In this document: positions 1 to 6,387 of the stretch, one piece after another
How positions within the stretch are numbered: position 1 is the stretch's first letter
Layout of the letters: each line of letters begins with the position of its first letter
Origin: JBDNFP01 sp041689775
Lineage (GTDB): Bacteria; Bacteroidota; Bacteroidia; Cytophagales; Spirosomataceae
Assembly (NCBI GenBank): GCA_041689775.1
Contig: JBDNFP010000112.1
Location: 1-7,584, forward strand
Length of the DNA stretch: 7,584 nt
Direction: 5' to 3'
Position numbers and translations under genes: made by a program
Notes under the pieces: generated by a model
The model's input: the letters and a program-made list of their open reading frames with translations, nothing else
What the model was told of the DNA's origin: nothing
The model's database searches: none

Positions 1-212
1 ATTATATATTTTCTATCTGCCTCCTTACTCTCCTCAATTAAATATCGCTGAAACGCTTTGGCGTAAAATCAAAAAAGAACAAATTGACCATACAGATTAT
101 GTAAATAAAGATACTCTTTTCTATGCTGCCAACCGATGTTTGGCTCAATTTGGAGTCGGTTGGAAGATAAAATTCTCGAATTTTATCATAAACTAATTTA
201 TAGCTGGTACTT
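1..212 (+). mobile_element. Right end of an IS630-type insertion element
   Basis: This covers the transposase tail plus about 15 bases of non-coding end. The right boundary is inferred. Receptor homology (SFFVNALNTRTAGLD) begins at about 213, immediately after a stop codon in the receptor frame at 201-203, and two TA dinucleotides (208-209 and 212-213) are available as the duplicated TA target typical of IS630. The left end and inverted repeat are outside the window, so the terminal repeat cannot be matched and the boundary is good only to about 10 bases. Confidence 0.6.
2..196 (+). CDS. IS630-family transposase, C-terminal fragment (5' end outside window)
   Basis: Reading frame 2 is open from the window edge to TAA at 194-196 and gives 64 residues. 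It contains YLPPYSPQLNIAETLWRKIK (residues 5-24), the signature around the third acidic residue of the DDE catalytic triad of IS630/Tc1-mariner transposases; the Glu of NIAE is the likely catalytic residue. Proteins of this family cut and rejoin the element at TA dinucleotides. The two other triad acids and the DNA-binding domain lie upstream of the window, so it cannot be said whether the full gene is intact. The C-terminal tail after the motif (ending in KIKFSNFIIN) has a length normal for the family, so the stop looks natural rather than a truncation. The gene points straight at the receptor remnant that follows. Family assignment is secure; the exact IS is not identified. Confidence 0.85.
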   Translation, partial: LYIFYLPPYSPQLNIAETLWRKIKKEQIDHTDYVNKDTLFYAANRCLAQFGVGWKIKFSNFIIN

Positions 213-221
213 AGTTTTTTT

Positions 222-818
222 GTGAATGCACTTAATACCCGCACCGCTGGACTTGACTTTGTGGCCAATTACCGCAACATCATGCTAGGTAAAAGGAAAT
301 TAGCCTTAAACCTTGCGGGTAACTACACCATCAAAAACGAACGCGAAGGAAGTATCAAGAACCCTTCCTTGGTAGCTAACGCGAGTCAGGAGGCACTATT
401 TTTTACGTCTCGTCCGATGTTTAAGGCTATCCTAGGCGGTGATTACCAGTTAGGCAAGATTGGTTTCTCACTCAACAACACCTTGTTTGGACCTACCAAA
501 TTCAATCAGCAGGGCCTGGATGAAAGCCTTTACACAGAGTTTAAAACCAAATTGGTGACCGATCTCGCCATTAATATCGAGACAACCAAGAACTCTACCC
601 TCTCTATCAATATCAACAACGTATTTAATGTTCTTCCGGAGTGGCAATTTAAAGCCAATAATTCCAAAGGAGAAGGATTGCTAAGAGATGCTGCTTTCCT
701 TAAAGTTCAGTCTAACCTAATCACGTTCAACCAACGCTACTCGCAAGTGACGTATGACGGGTATCAATTTAGCCAGTTGGGTACACTCCTCAATCTGAAT
801 TGGAGGCTACGTTTCTAG
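222..818 (+). pseudogene. TonB-dependent outer-membrane receptor, C-terminal remnant cut by IS630
   Basis: The frame encodes about 198-201 residues of the C-terminal beta-barrel of a TonB-dependent receptor of Bacteroidota type. NALNTRTAGLDFVANYR at the start is the usual mid/late-barrel 'NA.NTRT.GLD' segment, STLSININNVFNVLPEW (about residues 125-141) is the conserved late strand pair, and the protein ends in LNLNWRLRF with the terminal aromatic residue that barrel-assembly machinery recognises. Full receptors are usually 700-1000 residues with signal peptide, plug and 22-strand barrel; signal, plug and most of the barrel are missing. Homology appears to start at Ser/Phe codons 213-221, before the GTG at 222, and is preceded by an in-frame TAG at 201. 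The GTG is therefore only the first possible start, not a real gene start. The remnant can hardly be functional, as it has no export signal or plug. The substrate cannot be inferred. No SusD-like partner follows. Confidence 0.85.
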
Positions 819-833
819 TCTGATTACTTTTCT

Positions 834-881
834 TACTAATAATTGAAGGCCTCCACTAGTGGAGGCCTTCAATTATTAGTA
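834..881. terminator. 46-bp perfect palindrome after the receptor, likely bidirectional terminator
   Basis: Bases 835-857 and 858-880 are exact reverse complements (23 bp arms, no spacer), centred on CCACTAGTGG. The outer pair 834/881 also matches. The inner part is GC-rich (GAAGGCCTCC) and the outer part AT-rich (ACTAATAATT), so a transcript from either strand would have a strong stem with A- and U-rich flanks. It starts 16 bases after the receptor stop codon. A rho-independent terminator is the simplest reading. A perfect, unspaced palindrome of this length is unusual. Confidence 0.7.
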
Positions 882-1071
882 GCCCTTTGTCCAACAGAAA
901 AATTGCATCACTAAGAAATTTAGTGCGCAGAATAACCAAGGGCCAAGGGTACCCAGTGAGTAAATTTAATAGTCCACTGCTTTTAAATTAAAATCTACCG
1001 TAGGCAGTTTAGGAGGTGTTAAAAATAAATAGTGATACCCCAGAAATCAACTTCAACCACCTTTATAACGC
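882..1071. other. Intergenic region upstream of the sugar-kinase operon
   Basis: There is no credible coding frame. The region should hold the operon promoter, but no good match to the Bacteroidota consensus (TTTG, about 19 bases, TAnnTTTG) is seen. Two small signals are visible: a 6-bp hairpin at 909-925 (CACTAA, loop GAAAT, TTAGTG), and AGGAGGTG at 1011-1018, which is a strong Shine-Dalgarno-like sequence with no suitable start codon at normal spacing. The nearest is a GTG at 1032 opening only a 17-codon frame, so this may be chance. Confidence 0.4.
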
Positions 1072-2097
1072 ATGCAGGAAAGTGAAATAAGGTTTATTTT
1101 AGAAAAAGTATCGAACCTCCGGGTCGGGGTTATCGGAGACTTTGCCGTTGATCTTTATTATGATTTACAAAAAGAAACCGAAGAGTTTTCATTAGAGACC
1201 CGCCAGCAAGTTTGGTGGGGAAGCCAACCCCGAACCTCCCTAGGAGCAGCCGGAAACGTAGTCCAGAATCTGGCGGCACTGGGCGTAGCTTCAATTAAAG
1301 TTTTTGGAGCAATCGGACAGGATTTGTACGGCCGGGAAATGCTTCACCTGATGCAAAGCTTACAAGTAAATACGGCGGGACTCAGAATCCAAGACGGCAC
1401 CTGGGATACCTGCACCTATACCAAACCACTCCATGAGCAGGCCGAACTAAACAGGATCGACTTTGGGACCCACAATAGTCTGGCAGATACAGCATTTGAA
1501 GAAACCTTGAAAAGCCTCCGGACTCAGCTATCCCAACTAGATGTCTTGATTATAAACCAGCAATTTGAAAGTCCGCTAATCACAAAGGAGAGGGTTGAGC
1601 AGTTGAATGGACTCATTTCTATCTTTCCAAAAGTATTTATACTCGCCGATATGCGGGCTTTCGGGATGGCCTTACGCGGTGCCACTTTAAAAGTAAATAC
1701 CGAGGAGCTAGCCCGACTGTTAGATGTAAAAGGCTTTGCTACCTGGACCTTCGAAGAATGTGCCTTCTACGGCCGGCAGTTATCGAGCCAAATACTCGGC
1801 CCCGTACTCATTACGCGAGGCGAAGAGGGTATACAATATATACAGGATGGAATGGTACATCAAAGTGCGGCTTTACACCTGACCAACGAATTAGATACCG
1901 TCGGAGCCGGCGACACCACCGTGGCGGCATTTGCCGCTTGCCTAGGTGCCGAAATCCCCATCGTAGAGGCGCTTTCCCTCGCCAATATTGCCGCCGCCGT
2001 TACGGTACAAAAATTGAATCAGACGGGTACGGCCAGCCAAGATGAAATCATTGACATGGCTATTGCGCATCACCCCTCCTTTGATACGGAAGAATAG
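1072..2097 (+). CDS. PfkB-family carbohydrate kinase, RfaE/HldE kinase-domain-like
   Basis: This 341-residue protein of the ribokinase/PfkB superfamily phosphorylates a sugar or sugar derivative with ATP in the cytoplasm. Visible landmarks are GDFAVDLYYD (22-31), GAAGNVVQNLAALG (58-71, the first PfkB signature), KVNTEEL (207-213), LITRGEEGI (246-254), and DTVGAGDTTVAAFA (275-288), the second signature and anion hole with catalytic base Asp281. The order, length and the tail ALSLANIAAAVTVQKLNQTGT (300-320) resemble the kinase domain of the heptose-7-phosphate kinase RfaE/HldE. The cytidylyl/adenylyl-transferase half of bifunctional RfaE is absent, and the protein ends naturally at 341. The substrate is therefore uncertain: heptose phosphate is possible, but the epimerase and acetyltransferase downstream hint at another sugar. 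ATG 1072 is the first start after an in-frame TAA at 1066-1068, with no Shine-Dalgarno, as is common in Bacteroidota. It is probably the first gene of a three-gene operon. Confidence 0.85.
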   Translation: MQESEIRFILEKVSNLRVGVIGDFAVDLYYDLQKETEEFSLETRQQVWWGSQPRTSLGAAGNVVQNLAALGVASIKVFGAIGQDLYGREMLHLMQSLQVNTAGLRIQDGTWDTCTYTKPLHEQAELNRIDFGTHNSLADTAFEETLKSLRTQLSQLDVLIINQQFESPLITKERVEQLNGLISIFPKVFILADMRAFGMALRGATLKVNTEELARLLDVKGFATWTFEECAFYGRQLSSQILGPVLITRGEEGIQYIQDGMVHQSAALHLTNELDTVGAGDTTVAAFAACLGAEIPIVEALSLANIAAAVTVQKLNQTGTASQDEIIDMAIAHHPSFDTEE

Positions 2098-2154
2098 TTT
2101 ATTGGTAGCTCCATTTTAAAGAATTATTAGTTATTCCTAATCCGACTGCCTCGT

Positions 2155-3429
2155 ATGAATCACGAACAACTTCAAAATTATCGTCAGGAAGCCCACCACC
2201 ACCTCACCCAAGAACTACTACCCTTTTGGGAAAACCGATGCGTTGATACAACCAACGGCGGCTACATTACCCACTTTGATAAAGATGGCAATGATTCGGG
2301 AGAAGACGAAAAATCACTGATTGCCCAAACCCGCACCGTGTTTACATTTTCGTCGGCTCATCGGGCGGGCTACGGCGATGGACGGTTTGCTGATATTGCC
2401 CGGCATGGAATTGACTTCCTGCTCAATAAAATGTGGGACGAAGAAAACGGAGGATTTTTCTGGCTCATGAACCGAAAGGGCGAGGTACTGATCGACGAAA
2501 AGATTGTGTACGGCCATAGTTTTGCCATTTATTCATTGAGTGAATATACCCTGGCTACGGGTGATCCCCGCGGACTGGAATACGCCGAAAAGGTGTTTGA
2601 TCTACTCCAAAAATACGCCGTCGATACTTACTACGGAGGCTACTTTGAAATGTTCCATCACGACTGGACGCTAAAAGGTCCGGGCTCAGCGGGCGGTGAC
2701 CGCAAAACCCTCGACGCCCACATGCACCTGATGGAAGCTTTCACAACCCTCTACGAAGCCAGTGGAAAAGAAATACACCGGAGGAAGTTATTGGAAATCA
2801 TTGAGTTGTTGATCCATAAAATCATGCATCCCGACTACGGGACGGGTATTCCGCAGTTCTGGGCCGACTGGCGGGTAGCACCCCAGATTAAATTTGACAT
2901 TGTATGGGGGTGGGATCGTTTCAGCGAGGACGGCCTAAAAAGTTCGGCGGATGATAACACCAGCTACGGGCATAATGTAGAATTTGCCTGGCTGCTCATG
3001 CATGCCCTCGATATTGCCGGAGTACCCTACGATACCCACCGGAACCAACTGCTCAAATCGTTCAACCACGCCATCGAACACGGCATCGACTGGGAATTTG
3101 GCGGCGTATACGTGGAAGGGTCACACACCGGGGAAGTGTACGATCGCGAAAAGGAATTCTGGCAACAGGCCGAGGTACTGATCGGTATGTTGGATGCCTA
3201 CCGTGTTTTCAGAGATGAAGTATACCTGCGCGCCTACAACTCCACCCACCGCTTTGTGTTCGATCATATGATAGACCATCAAGTGGGCGAGTGGAGACCG
3301 CTGCTTACCCGGCAGGGCGAATCCATCTGGACCCACATGAGCCACTCCTGGAAAGTAAACTACCACAGCGTGCGAGCCGCGGTTCAGAGTATCGTTCGTC
3401 TCGATAAGTTACTAGCTACCTCTGAGTAA
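2155..3429 (+). CDS. AGE-superfamily epimerase, cellobiose 2-epimerase-like
   Basis: This 424-residue cytoplasmic (alpha/alpha)6-barrel enzyme belongs to the N-acylglucosamine 2-epimerase superfamily. The family inverts C2 at the reducing end of free sugars (GlcNAc/ManNAc, glucose/mannose, cellobiose/glucosyl-mannose) or isomerises mannose to fructose. Motifs in order: Arg60 in AQTRTVFTFS; YGHSFAIYSLSEY (119-131); KTLDAHMHLMEAFTTLY (184-200), with two candidate active-site His, 189 and 191; YGHNVEFAWLL (271-281), with His273 and Glu276; EFWQQAEVLIGML (334-346); and HSWKVNYHSVRA (397-408), with His404. The His/Glu/His set and the GH-N-x-E and QAE blocks fit cellobiose 2-epimerases better than renal-type AGE, as I recall those sequences. 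All expected catalytic residues are present and the length is normal. The start lies 57 bases after the kinase stop with no terminator between, so cotranscription is likely. The exact substrate cannot be told from sequence alone. Confidence 0.88.
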   Translation: MNHEQLQNYRQEAHHHLTQELLPFWENRCVDTTNGGYITHFDKDGNDSGEDEKSLIAQTRTVFTFSSAHRAGYGDGRFADIARHGIDFLLNKMWDEENGGFFWLMNRKGEVLIDEKIVYGHSFAIYSLSEYTLATGDPRGLEYAEKVFDLLQKYAVDTYYGGYFEMFHHDWTLKGPGSAGGDRKTLDAHMHLMEAFTTLYEASGKEIHRRKLLEIIELLIHKIMHPDYGTGIPQFWADWRVAPQIKFDIVWGWDRFSEDGLKSSADDNTSYGHNVEFAWLLMHALDIAGVPYDTHRNQLLKSFNHAIEHGIDWEFGGVYVEGSHTGEVYDREKEFWQQAEVLIGMLDAYRVFRDEVYLRAYNSTHRFVFDHMIDHQVGEWRPLLTRQGESIWTHMSHSWKVNYHSVRAAVQSIVRLDKLLATSE

Positions 3430-3478
3430 GCTCTCTACCAAACCCCGTGGAAATCACATTTTGCTAAACCTCTTGCTC

Positions 3479-4630
3479 ATGAATCCCGTCACTACTAGCT
3501 CTGCCACCACTCCGACTGCTGAAACCAAAGCCGCCCAACCCGTGCGACTGCAATCACTGGACGCCCTCCGCGGCTTCGATATGCTGCTGATTGCCGGAGG
3601 AGGTGCCTTCATCTCGCTCCTCCACGGCAAAACCGGCCTCGCTTGGGTTGATGCCATGGCCATGCAACTCGAACACCCCACCTGGCACGGTTTTACATTC
3701 TATGACTTTATCTTTCCCCTGTTTCTCTTCATGGCGGGCGTTTCCCTCTCGTTTAGCCTCACCAATGGTCTGGCCCGGGGTACTTCTCACGCCGAGCTAT
3801 ACCGAAAAGTGGGGATAAGGATGTTTGTTCTGATTGGTTTGGGAATTTTGTACAAGAATGCGCCTTTGGATATTTTCACTCCTTCTACCATACGGTACGG
3901 AAGCGTACTGGGCCGCATTGGGCTGGCAACCTTTTTTACTACCGTACTCTACCTTAATTTTTCTCTCAGGGGCCGACTAATAGCGGTGGCCGTGATCCTG
4001 CTTACTTACTACGCAGCCCTCTTTTTACTACCCGTACCCGGCTTTGGCGCGGGCGATCTGTCATTCGAAGGAAATCTCATGGGCTGGATCGACCGTCAGA
4101 TTATGCCGGGACGTTTGTTACAGCAAACCTACGATGAGTTAGCGCTTTCTACCCAACTACCCGCTTTTTGTCTTACCATTTTAGGTTCCGTGGCTGGTGA
4201 TATTCTCCGCAATACACAATCACCGGCGGCCACGATTCGAAAATTACTACTATTCGGAACCGGCGGCGTAGTACTGGGCTTAGTCTGGAACCTGCACCTA
4301 CCCATCAATAAGCACTTGTGGTCCGGGTCGTTTATTGCCCTCACCGCGGGCATGGCTTTTCTTTTCCTGACCTTATTTTACGTAGTCATTGACCTATGGA
4401 GATTCTCCCGCTGGGCATTTTTCTTCAAAGTCATCGGTATGAACTCCCTTACCATTTACCTTGGGTATCACTTCATTGATTTTAATAAAAGTTCACAACT
4501 GTTATTCGAAGGCATGTACCAACACCTTCCCCAACCCTGGCACGAAGTCCTGAATGCACTGGGAGCCTTTGGGCTGGTTTGGCTTTTCTTGTACTTCCTC
4601 TATCGTAACCGTATTTTCTTAAAAGTATAG
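3479..4630 (+). CDS. Heparan-alpha-glucosaminide N-acetyltransferase-like membrane protein (DUF5009/NagX type)
   Basis: The product is a 383-residue polytopic inner-membrane protein with roughly ten hydrophobic segments. After a polar N-tail, RLQSLDALRGFDMLLIAGGG (23-42) is the 'SLDxLRGxxM' opening shared by this family and YeiB-like proteins. EHPTWHGFTFYDFIFPLFLF (65-84) is the hallmark loop; His66 aligns with the acetyl-accepting His of human HGSNAT, as I recall it. PINKHLWSGSFIALTAGMA (275-293) is the second hallmark. HGSNAT enzymes move an acetyl group from cytosolic acetyl-CoA to a terminal glucosamine on the far side of the membrane; bacterial relatives occur in GlcNAc/chitin and cell-wall recycling loci. 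I chose ATG 3479 over an in-frame TTG at 3461, which adds only MLNLLL. The gap to the epimerase stop is 49 bases. It is the last gene before a strong terminator. The acetyl acceptor is unknown. Confidence 0.85.
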   Translation: MNPVTTSSATTPTAETKAAQPVRLQSLDALRGFDMLLIAGGGAFISLLHGKTGLAWVDAMAMQLEHPTWHGFTFYDFIFPLFLFMAGVSLSFSLTNGLARGTSHAELYRKVGIRMFVLIGLGILYKNAPLDIFTPSTIRYGSVLGRIGLATFFTTVLYLNFSLRGRLIAVAVILLTYYAALFLLPVPGFGAGDLSFEGNLMGWIDRQIMPGRLLQQTYDELALSTQLPAFCLTILGSVAGDILRNTQSPAATIRKLLLFGTGGVVLGLVWNLHLPINKHLWSGSFIALTAGMAFLFLTLFYVVIDLWRFSRWAFFFKVIGMNSLTIYLGYHFIDFNKSSQLLFEGMYQHLPQPWHEVLNALGAFGLVWLFLYFLYRNRIFLKV

Positions 4631-4655
4631 TCAGCTCATTTGTTTGAGCGATTGG

Positions 4656-4691
4656 TGGCAAGTCCCGCACACGTGGGACTTGCCATTTTTT
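4656..4691 (+). terminator. Rho-independent terminator of the kinase-epimerase-acetyltransferase operon
   Basis: A perfect 11-bp stem (TGGCAAGTCCC at 4656-4666 with GGGACTTGCCA at 4675-4685) with an 8-base loop is followed directly by six T (4686-4691). It lies 25 bases after the acetyltransferase stop and has a U tail only on the plus strand. A smaller hairpin (GCTCA/TGAGC, 4634-4649) sits just before it. Confidence 0.9.
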
Positions 4692-4831
4692 GTGATAGTC
4701 CAATGGGTAAAAAAGTTCACAGGAGGGTCAGAATAACACAGATTCTACCACAATTAGGCTGTATTTTACGGTTGGAACAGTCTTTTGACTATTTGTAGTA
4801 AGTATATCATTAACACTAAACCTGGAAAACT
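4692..4831. other. Intergenic region with the probable csbD-like promoter
   Basis: There is no coding frame. TTGACT (4785-4790) and TATATCAT (4803-4810) lie at promoter-like distance from the start at 4832, but the spacing (12-14 bases) is short and neither the Bacteroidota nor the sigma-70 consensus is matched well. The last 20 bases before the ATG are A-rich, which favours translation in Bacteroidota lacking Shine-Dalgarno sites. Confidence 0.3.
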
Positions 4832-5017
4832 ATGGATACTCGAATAATTAAAGGAAGCATCAGCGAATTGAAAGGCAAATTAAAGCAGAAGTACGGTCAA
4901 CTAACCGATAATGACCTTACATTTGTCGAAGGGAAGGAAGAGGAAATGTGGGGAAAACTCCAACAGAAAGTCGGTAAAACAAAAGACGAAATCACGAAAG
5001 AAATCGCTGATTTATAA
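4832..5017 (+). CDS. CsbD-family small stress protein
   Basis: This 61-residue, highly charged, lysine- and glutamate-rich protein has no membrane segment. The layout is typical of CsbD: a first half IKGSISELKGKLKQKYGQLT (5-24), a linker DNDLTFVEGKEEEM, and a second half WGKLQQKVGKTKDEITKEI repeating the G-K-x-(K/Q)-x-K-x-G pattern. CsbD proteins are abundant general-stress or stationary-phase proteins (sigma-B dependent in Bacillus) predicted to be helical; their molecular job is unknown. The length (about 60) is normal. It is monocistronic: it lies after the terminator at 4656 and before the one at 5050. The family call is strong; the role in stress is from family knowledge only. Confidence 0.88.
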   Translation: MDTRIIKGSISELKGKLKQKYGQLTDNDLTFVEGKEEEMWGKLQQKVGKTKDEITKEIADL

Positions 5018-5040
5018 TCGTGTTAGAATATACTTCATCA

Positions 5041-5087
5041 GAAACATTGATCCCTCGGGCCTCAGGCAAGGGGGATTTTTTTGTTTC
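5041..5087 (+). terminator. Rho-independent terminator after the CsbD gene
   Basis: The stem ATCCCTC (5050-5056) pairs with GGGGGAT (5070-5076, one G-U), with a small inner GCC/GGC hairpin in the loop, followed by a T run (5076-5082). An outer pair GAAACA (5041-5046) and TGTTTC (5082-5087) can extend the structure across the T run. It starts 23 bases after the CsbD stop. Confidence 0.8.
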
Positions 5088-5172
5088 AAAGTGCACCACA
5101 ATGGTAAAATCAATTAGGTGCTCTGAAAAAAAATTACTTACTTGTTGATGTTGAACCTATAACGAGCTCATC

Positions 5173-5286
5173 ATGCGCAACCTATTTGAAGATTTACTTT
5201 TCTACTTCCAGAAAAGCCTGACTTTGAAAATAGTAACTTTCTTTTTCCTTCTTATTTTGGTCGTAGAACTATTCATTCGAGTCTGA
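5173..5286 (+). CDS. Possible 37-residue single-span membrane peptide
   Basis: An ATG frame of 37 codons begins MRNLFEDLLFYFQKSLTLK, continues with about 15 strongly hydrophobic residues (IVTFFFLLILVVELF, 20-34) and ends IRV. The layout is an amphipathic or charged N-terminal helix, a Lys stop, one membrane helix and a terminal Arg. It sits alone between the CsbD terminator and the lipoprotein gene and explains an otherwise empty 280-base gap. I do not recognise a family. The evidence is only the clean start-to-stop frame and the sensible membrane-peptide composition. A chance frame of this length in AT-rich DNA is possible. Confidence 0.4.
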   Translation: MRNLFEDLLFYFQKSLTLKIVTFFFLLILVVELFIRV

Positions 5287-5370
5287 ATCATCCAGGTTTT
5301 CGATGGCCAACCAAGTAAAATTCATCGTTTCGGAGTTTTGGTAGTATGTACATCAACCCTACTTTTCGGA

Positions 5371-5835
5371 ATGACTACTAATGGTATCTTACTTTTATCA
5401 TTTTTGACCTTTGCCTGTCAACCTACCCCAACGCAGACCTCCCAGTCGCTAACATCCCAAAAACTATGTAACATACTGGATATCGCCGGGCAAACCCAAG
5501 AAGATATCGCTACTATTTTGGGACATCAAAGTCAGCTCGATGCCGAGACTGCGGCCAACTCGGGCTGCGCTACCTGTCAGAAGTACTCCTACAAAGATGG
5601 CCTGATCAAGATAGTCTATATCAACGACATGGCCGACTGGATTACGATTACGCCCACCCAAACCATTGAACCTCAACAGGTACCTACTCTACTAGGGCTT
5701 CCAGAACTGCCTCCCGACCATGCTAATAAACAAGTACTTAGTTGGCATCAGTACTCAACTATTAACTCTATTCAGGCATTCATCAAACCCGATGGTACCC
5801 TTGACTACATCTATATGAAAGTCACTACGCCCTGA
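5371..5835 (+). CDS. Small putative lipoprotein of unknown function
   Basis: From ATG 5371 the product has 154 residues: a short hydrophobic leader MTTNGILLLSFLTFACQP with a lipobox-like FAC at Cys17, a Thr/Gln/Pro/Ser-rich linker (TPTQTSQSLTSQ), then a globular domain of about 120 residues starting KLCNILDIAGQTQEDIATIL. That last pattern, a short helix ending in a 'LG' turn followed by strands, resembles small Bacteroidota lipoproteins, but I do not recognise a named family. Two further Cys (SGCATCQK) form a CxxC near residue 66. The leader lacks the usual N-terminal Lys/Arg. An upstream in-frame TTG (5338) would add 11 residues, also without positive charge, so the start is uncertain. TTTG (5337-5340), 19 bases, then TACTTTTC (5360-5367) is close to the Bacteroidota promoter consensus, but would place transcription start almost on the ATG. 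Confidence 0.7.
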   Translation: MTTNGILLLSFLTFACQPTPTQTSQSLTSQKLCNILDIAGQTQEDIATILGHQSQLDAETAANSGCATCQKYSYKDGLIKIVYINDMADWITITPTQTIEPQQVPTLLGLPELPPDHANKQVLSWHQYSTINSIQAFIKPDGTLDYIYMKVTTP

Positions 5836-5842
5836 CCACCGG

Positions 5843-5893
5843 TTTCAATAACGAAACCCACTCAGATAGCCTAAATGGGTTTCGTTATTGAAA
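5843..5893. terminator. Bidirectional terminator between converging genes
   Basis: Perfect 18-bp arms (5843-5860 and 5876-5893, TTTCAATAACGAAACCCA and its reverse complement) flank a 15-base loop. It begins 8 bases after the lipoprotein stop and lies 58 bases beyond the stop of the minus-strand gene at 5952. A-rich and T-rich arm ends serve both directions. There is no separate U run. Confidence 0.75.
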
Positions 5894-5951
5894 TAGGCCG
5901 ATCACCTATGTACCCAACGAATTACGATAAGCGTATTTTCTGACGGGCTTT

Positions 5952-6206
5952 TTAATGAACATCCAGATCCGGAAATTTTTTCTGAATTAACATTAAGTCT
6001 TTTTCCAGATCACTGGCCGATTGGTAAAACCAAGTCCGAATTACCTGTGAGGAGTTCTTTTCGTTCAGACCATAAAGGTATAATACAGACAGGCGATCGT
6101 TGCAGGTTTTTTTTTCAATCCGCATCACGGCATCTACCGGAACGGAGAGATTATCAAAACCAGTACGAAACTTACTGGTTAATCGGAAATTAACAGGATT
6201 GGTCAT
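5952..6206 (-). CDS. Small protein of unknown function
   Basis: The frame gives 84 residues from ATG at 6204-6206. The composition looks like a real folded protein: VPVDAVMRIEKK (22-33) and LSVLYLYGL (39-47) suggest beta strands, and SASDLEKDLMLIQKKFPDLDV (63-83) an amphipathic C-terminal helix. There is one Cys (35), no signal peptide and no membrane segment. No family is recognised. It is likely its own transcription unit: the upstream minus-strand gene is separated by the hairpin at 6388-6432, and the hairpin at 5843-5893 lies downstream. TAGTTTTC on the minus strand upstream is a 7-of-8 match to the Bacteroidota -7 element, without a clear -33 partner. The opposite strand is open over part of this stretch but reads less like protein. 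Confidence 0.6.
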   Translation of the reverse strand: MTNPVNFRLTSKFRTGFDNLSVPVDAVMRIEKKTCNDRLSVLYLYGLNEKNSSQVIRTWFYQSASDLEKDLMLIQKKFPDLDVH

Positions 6207-6387
6207 GGCTTTTAGAGTGAAAAGTGATATAGAATATGAAAACTATACACCTAAGACGCTCGCAGTTCTCCTATTCCTTAGTTCTGGCTATCTATTTTTT
6301 GCAAAGTGTGCCAAAATACTCCGCTGGGGAAACGCTAATGAGTTTATGGTGGCTATCTACTAGGAGTGCGCACTACATATATGCCCT
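6207..6387. other. Gap between two minus-strand small genes, with a doubtful plus-strand frame
   Basis: No gene is called with confidence. On the plus strand, ATG 6205 opens 52 codons to 6363 encoding a charged start and a hydrophobic stretch (LAVLLFLSSGYLFFAKCAKI). That ATG overlaps the start codon of the minus gene at 6204-6206 back to back. It could be a tiny membrane protein ending 24 bases before the hairpin at 6388, or chance. Confidence 0.25.

Noticed and set aside
38..268. Minus-strand open frame crossing the IS630/receptor junction
   Set aside because: It runs antisense through two recognisable plus-strand coding remnants and has no protein-like features of its own.
1758..2045. Second plus-strand frame inside the kinase gene
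   Set aside because: Arg/Thr/Tyr-rich shadow in another frame of a clear PfkB kinase.
1072..2097. Calling the kinase full RfaE/HldE
   Set aside because: The nucleotidyltransferase half is absent and no heptose-pathway neighbours are present, so only the fold class is claimed.
2314..3366. Several open frames on both strands within the epimerase
   Set aside because: All overlap the epimerase, whose motifs run uninterrupted end to end.
3454..4703. Minus-strand and alternative-frame openings across the acetyltransferase gene
   Set aside because: Shadows of a well-supported membrane protein; one also runs through its terminator.
4911..5117. Plus-strand frame overlapping the CsbD gene and its terminator
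   Set aside because: It reads through the terminator stem; the CsbD frame is clearly the real one.
5464..5676. Minus-strand frame inside the lipoprotein gene
   Set aside because: Antisense shadow without recognisable features; the plus frame has a leader and lipobox-like Cys.
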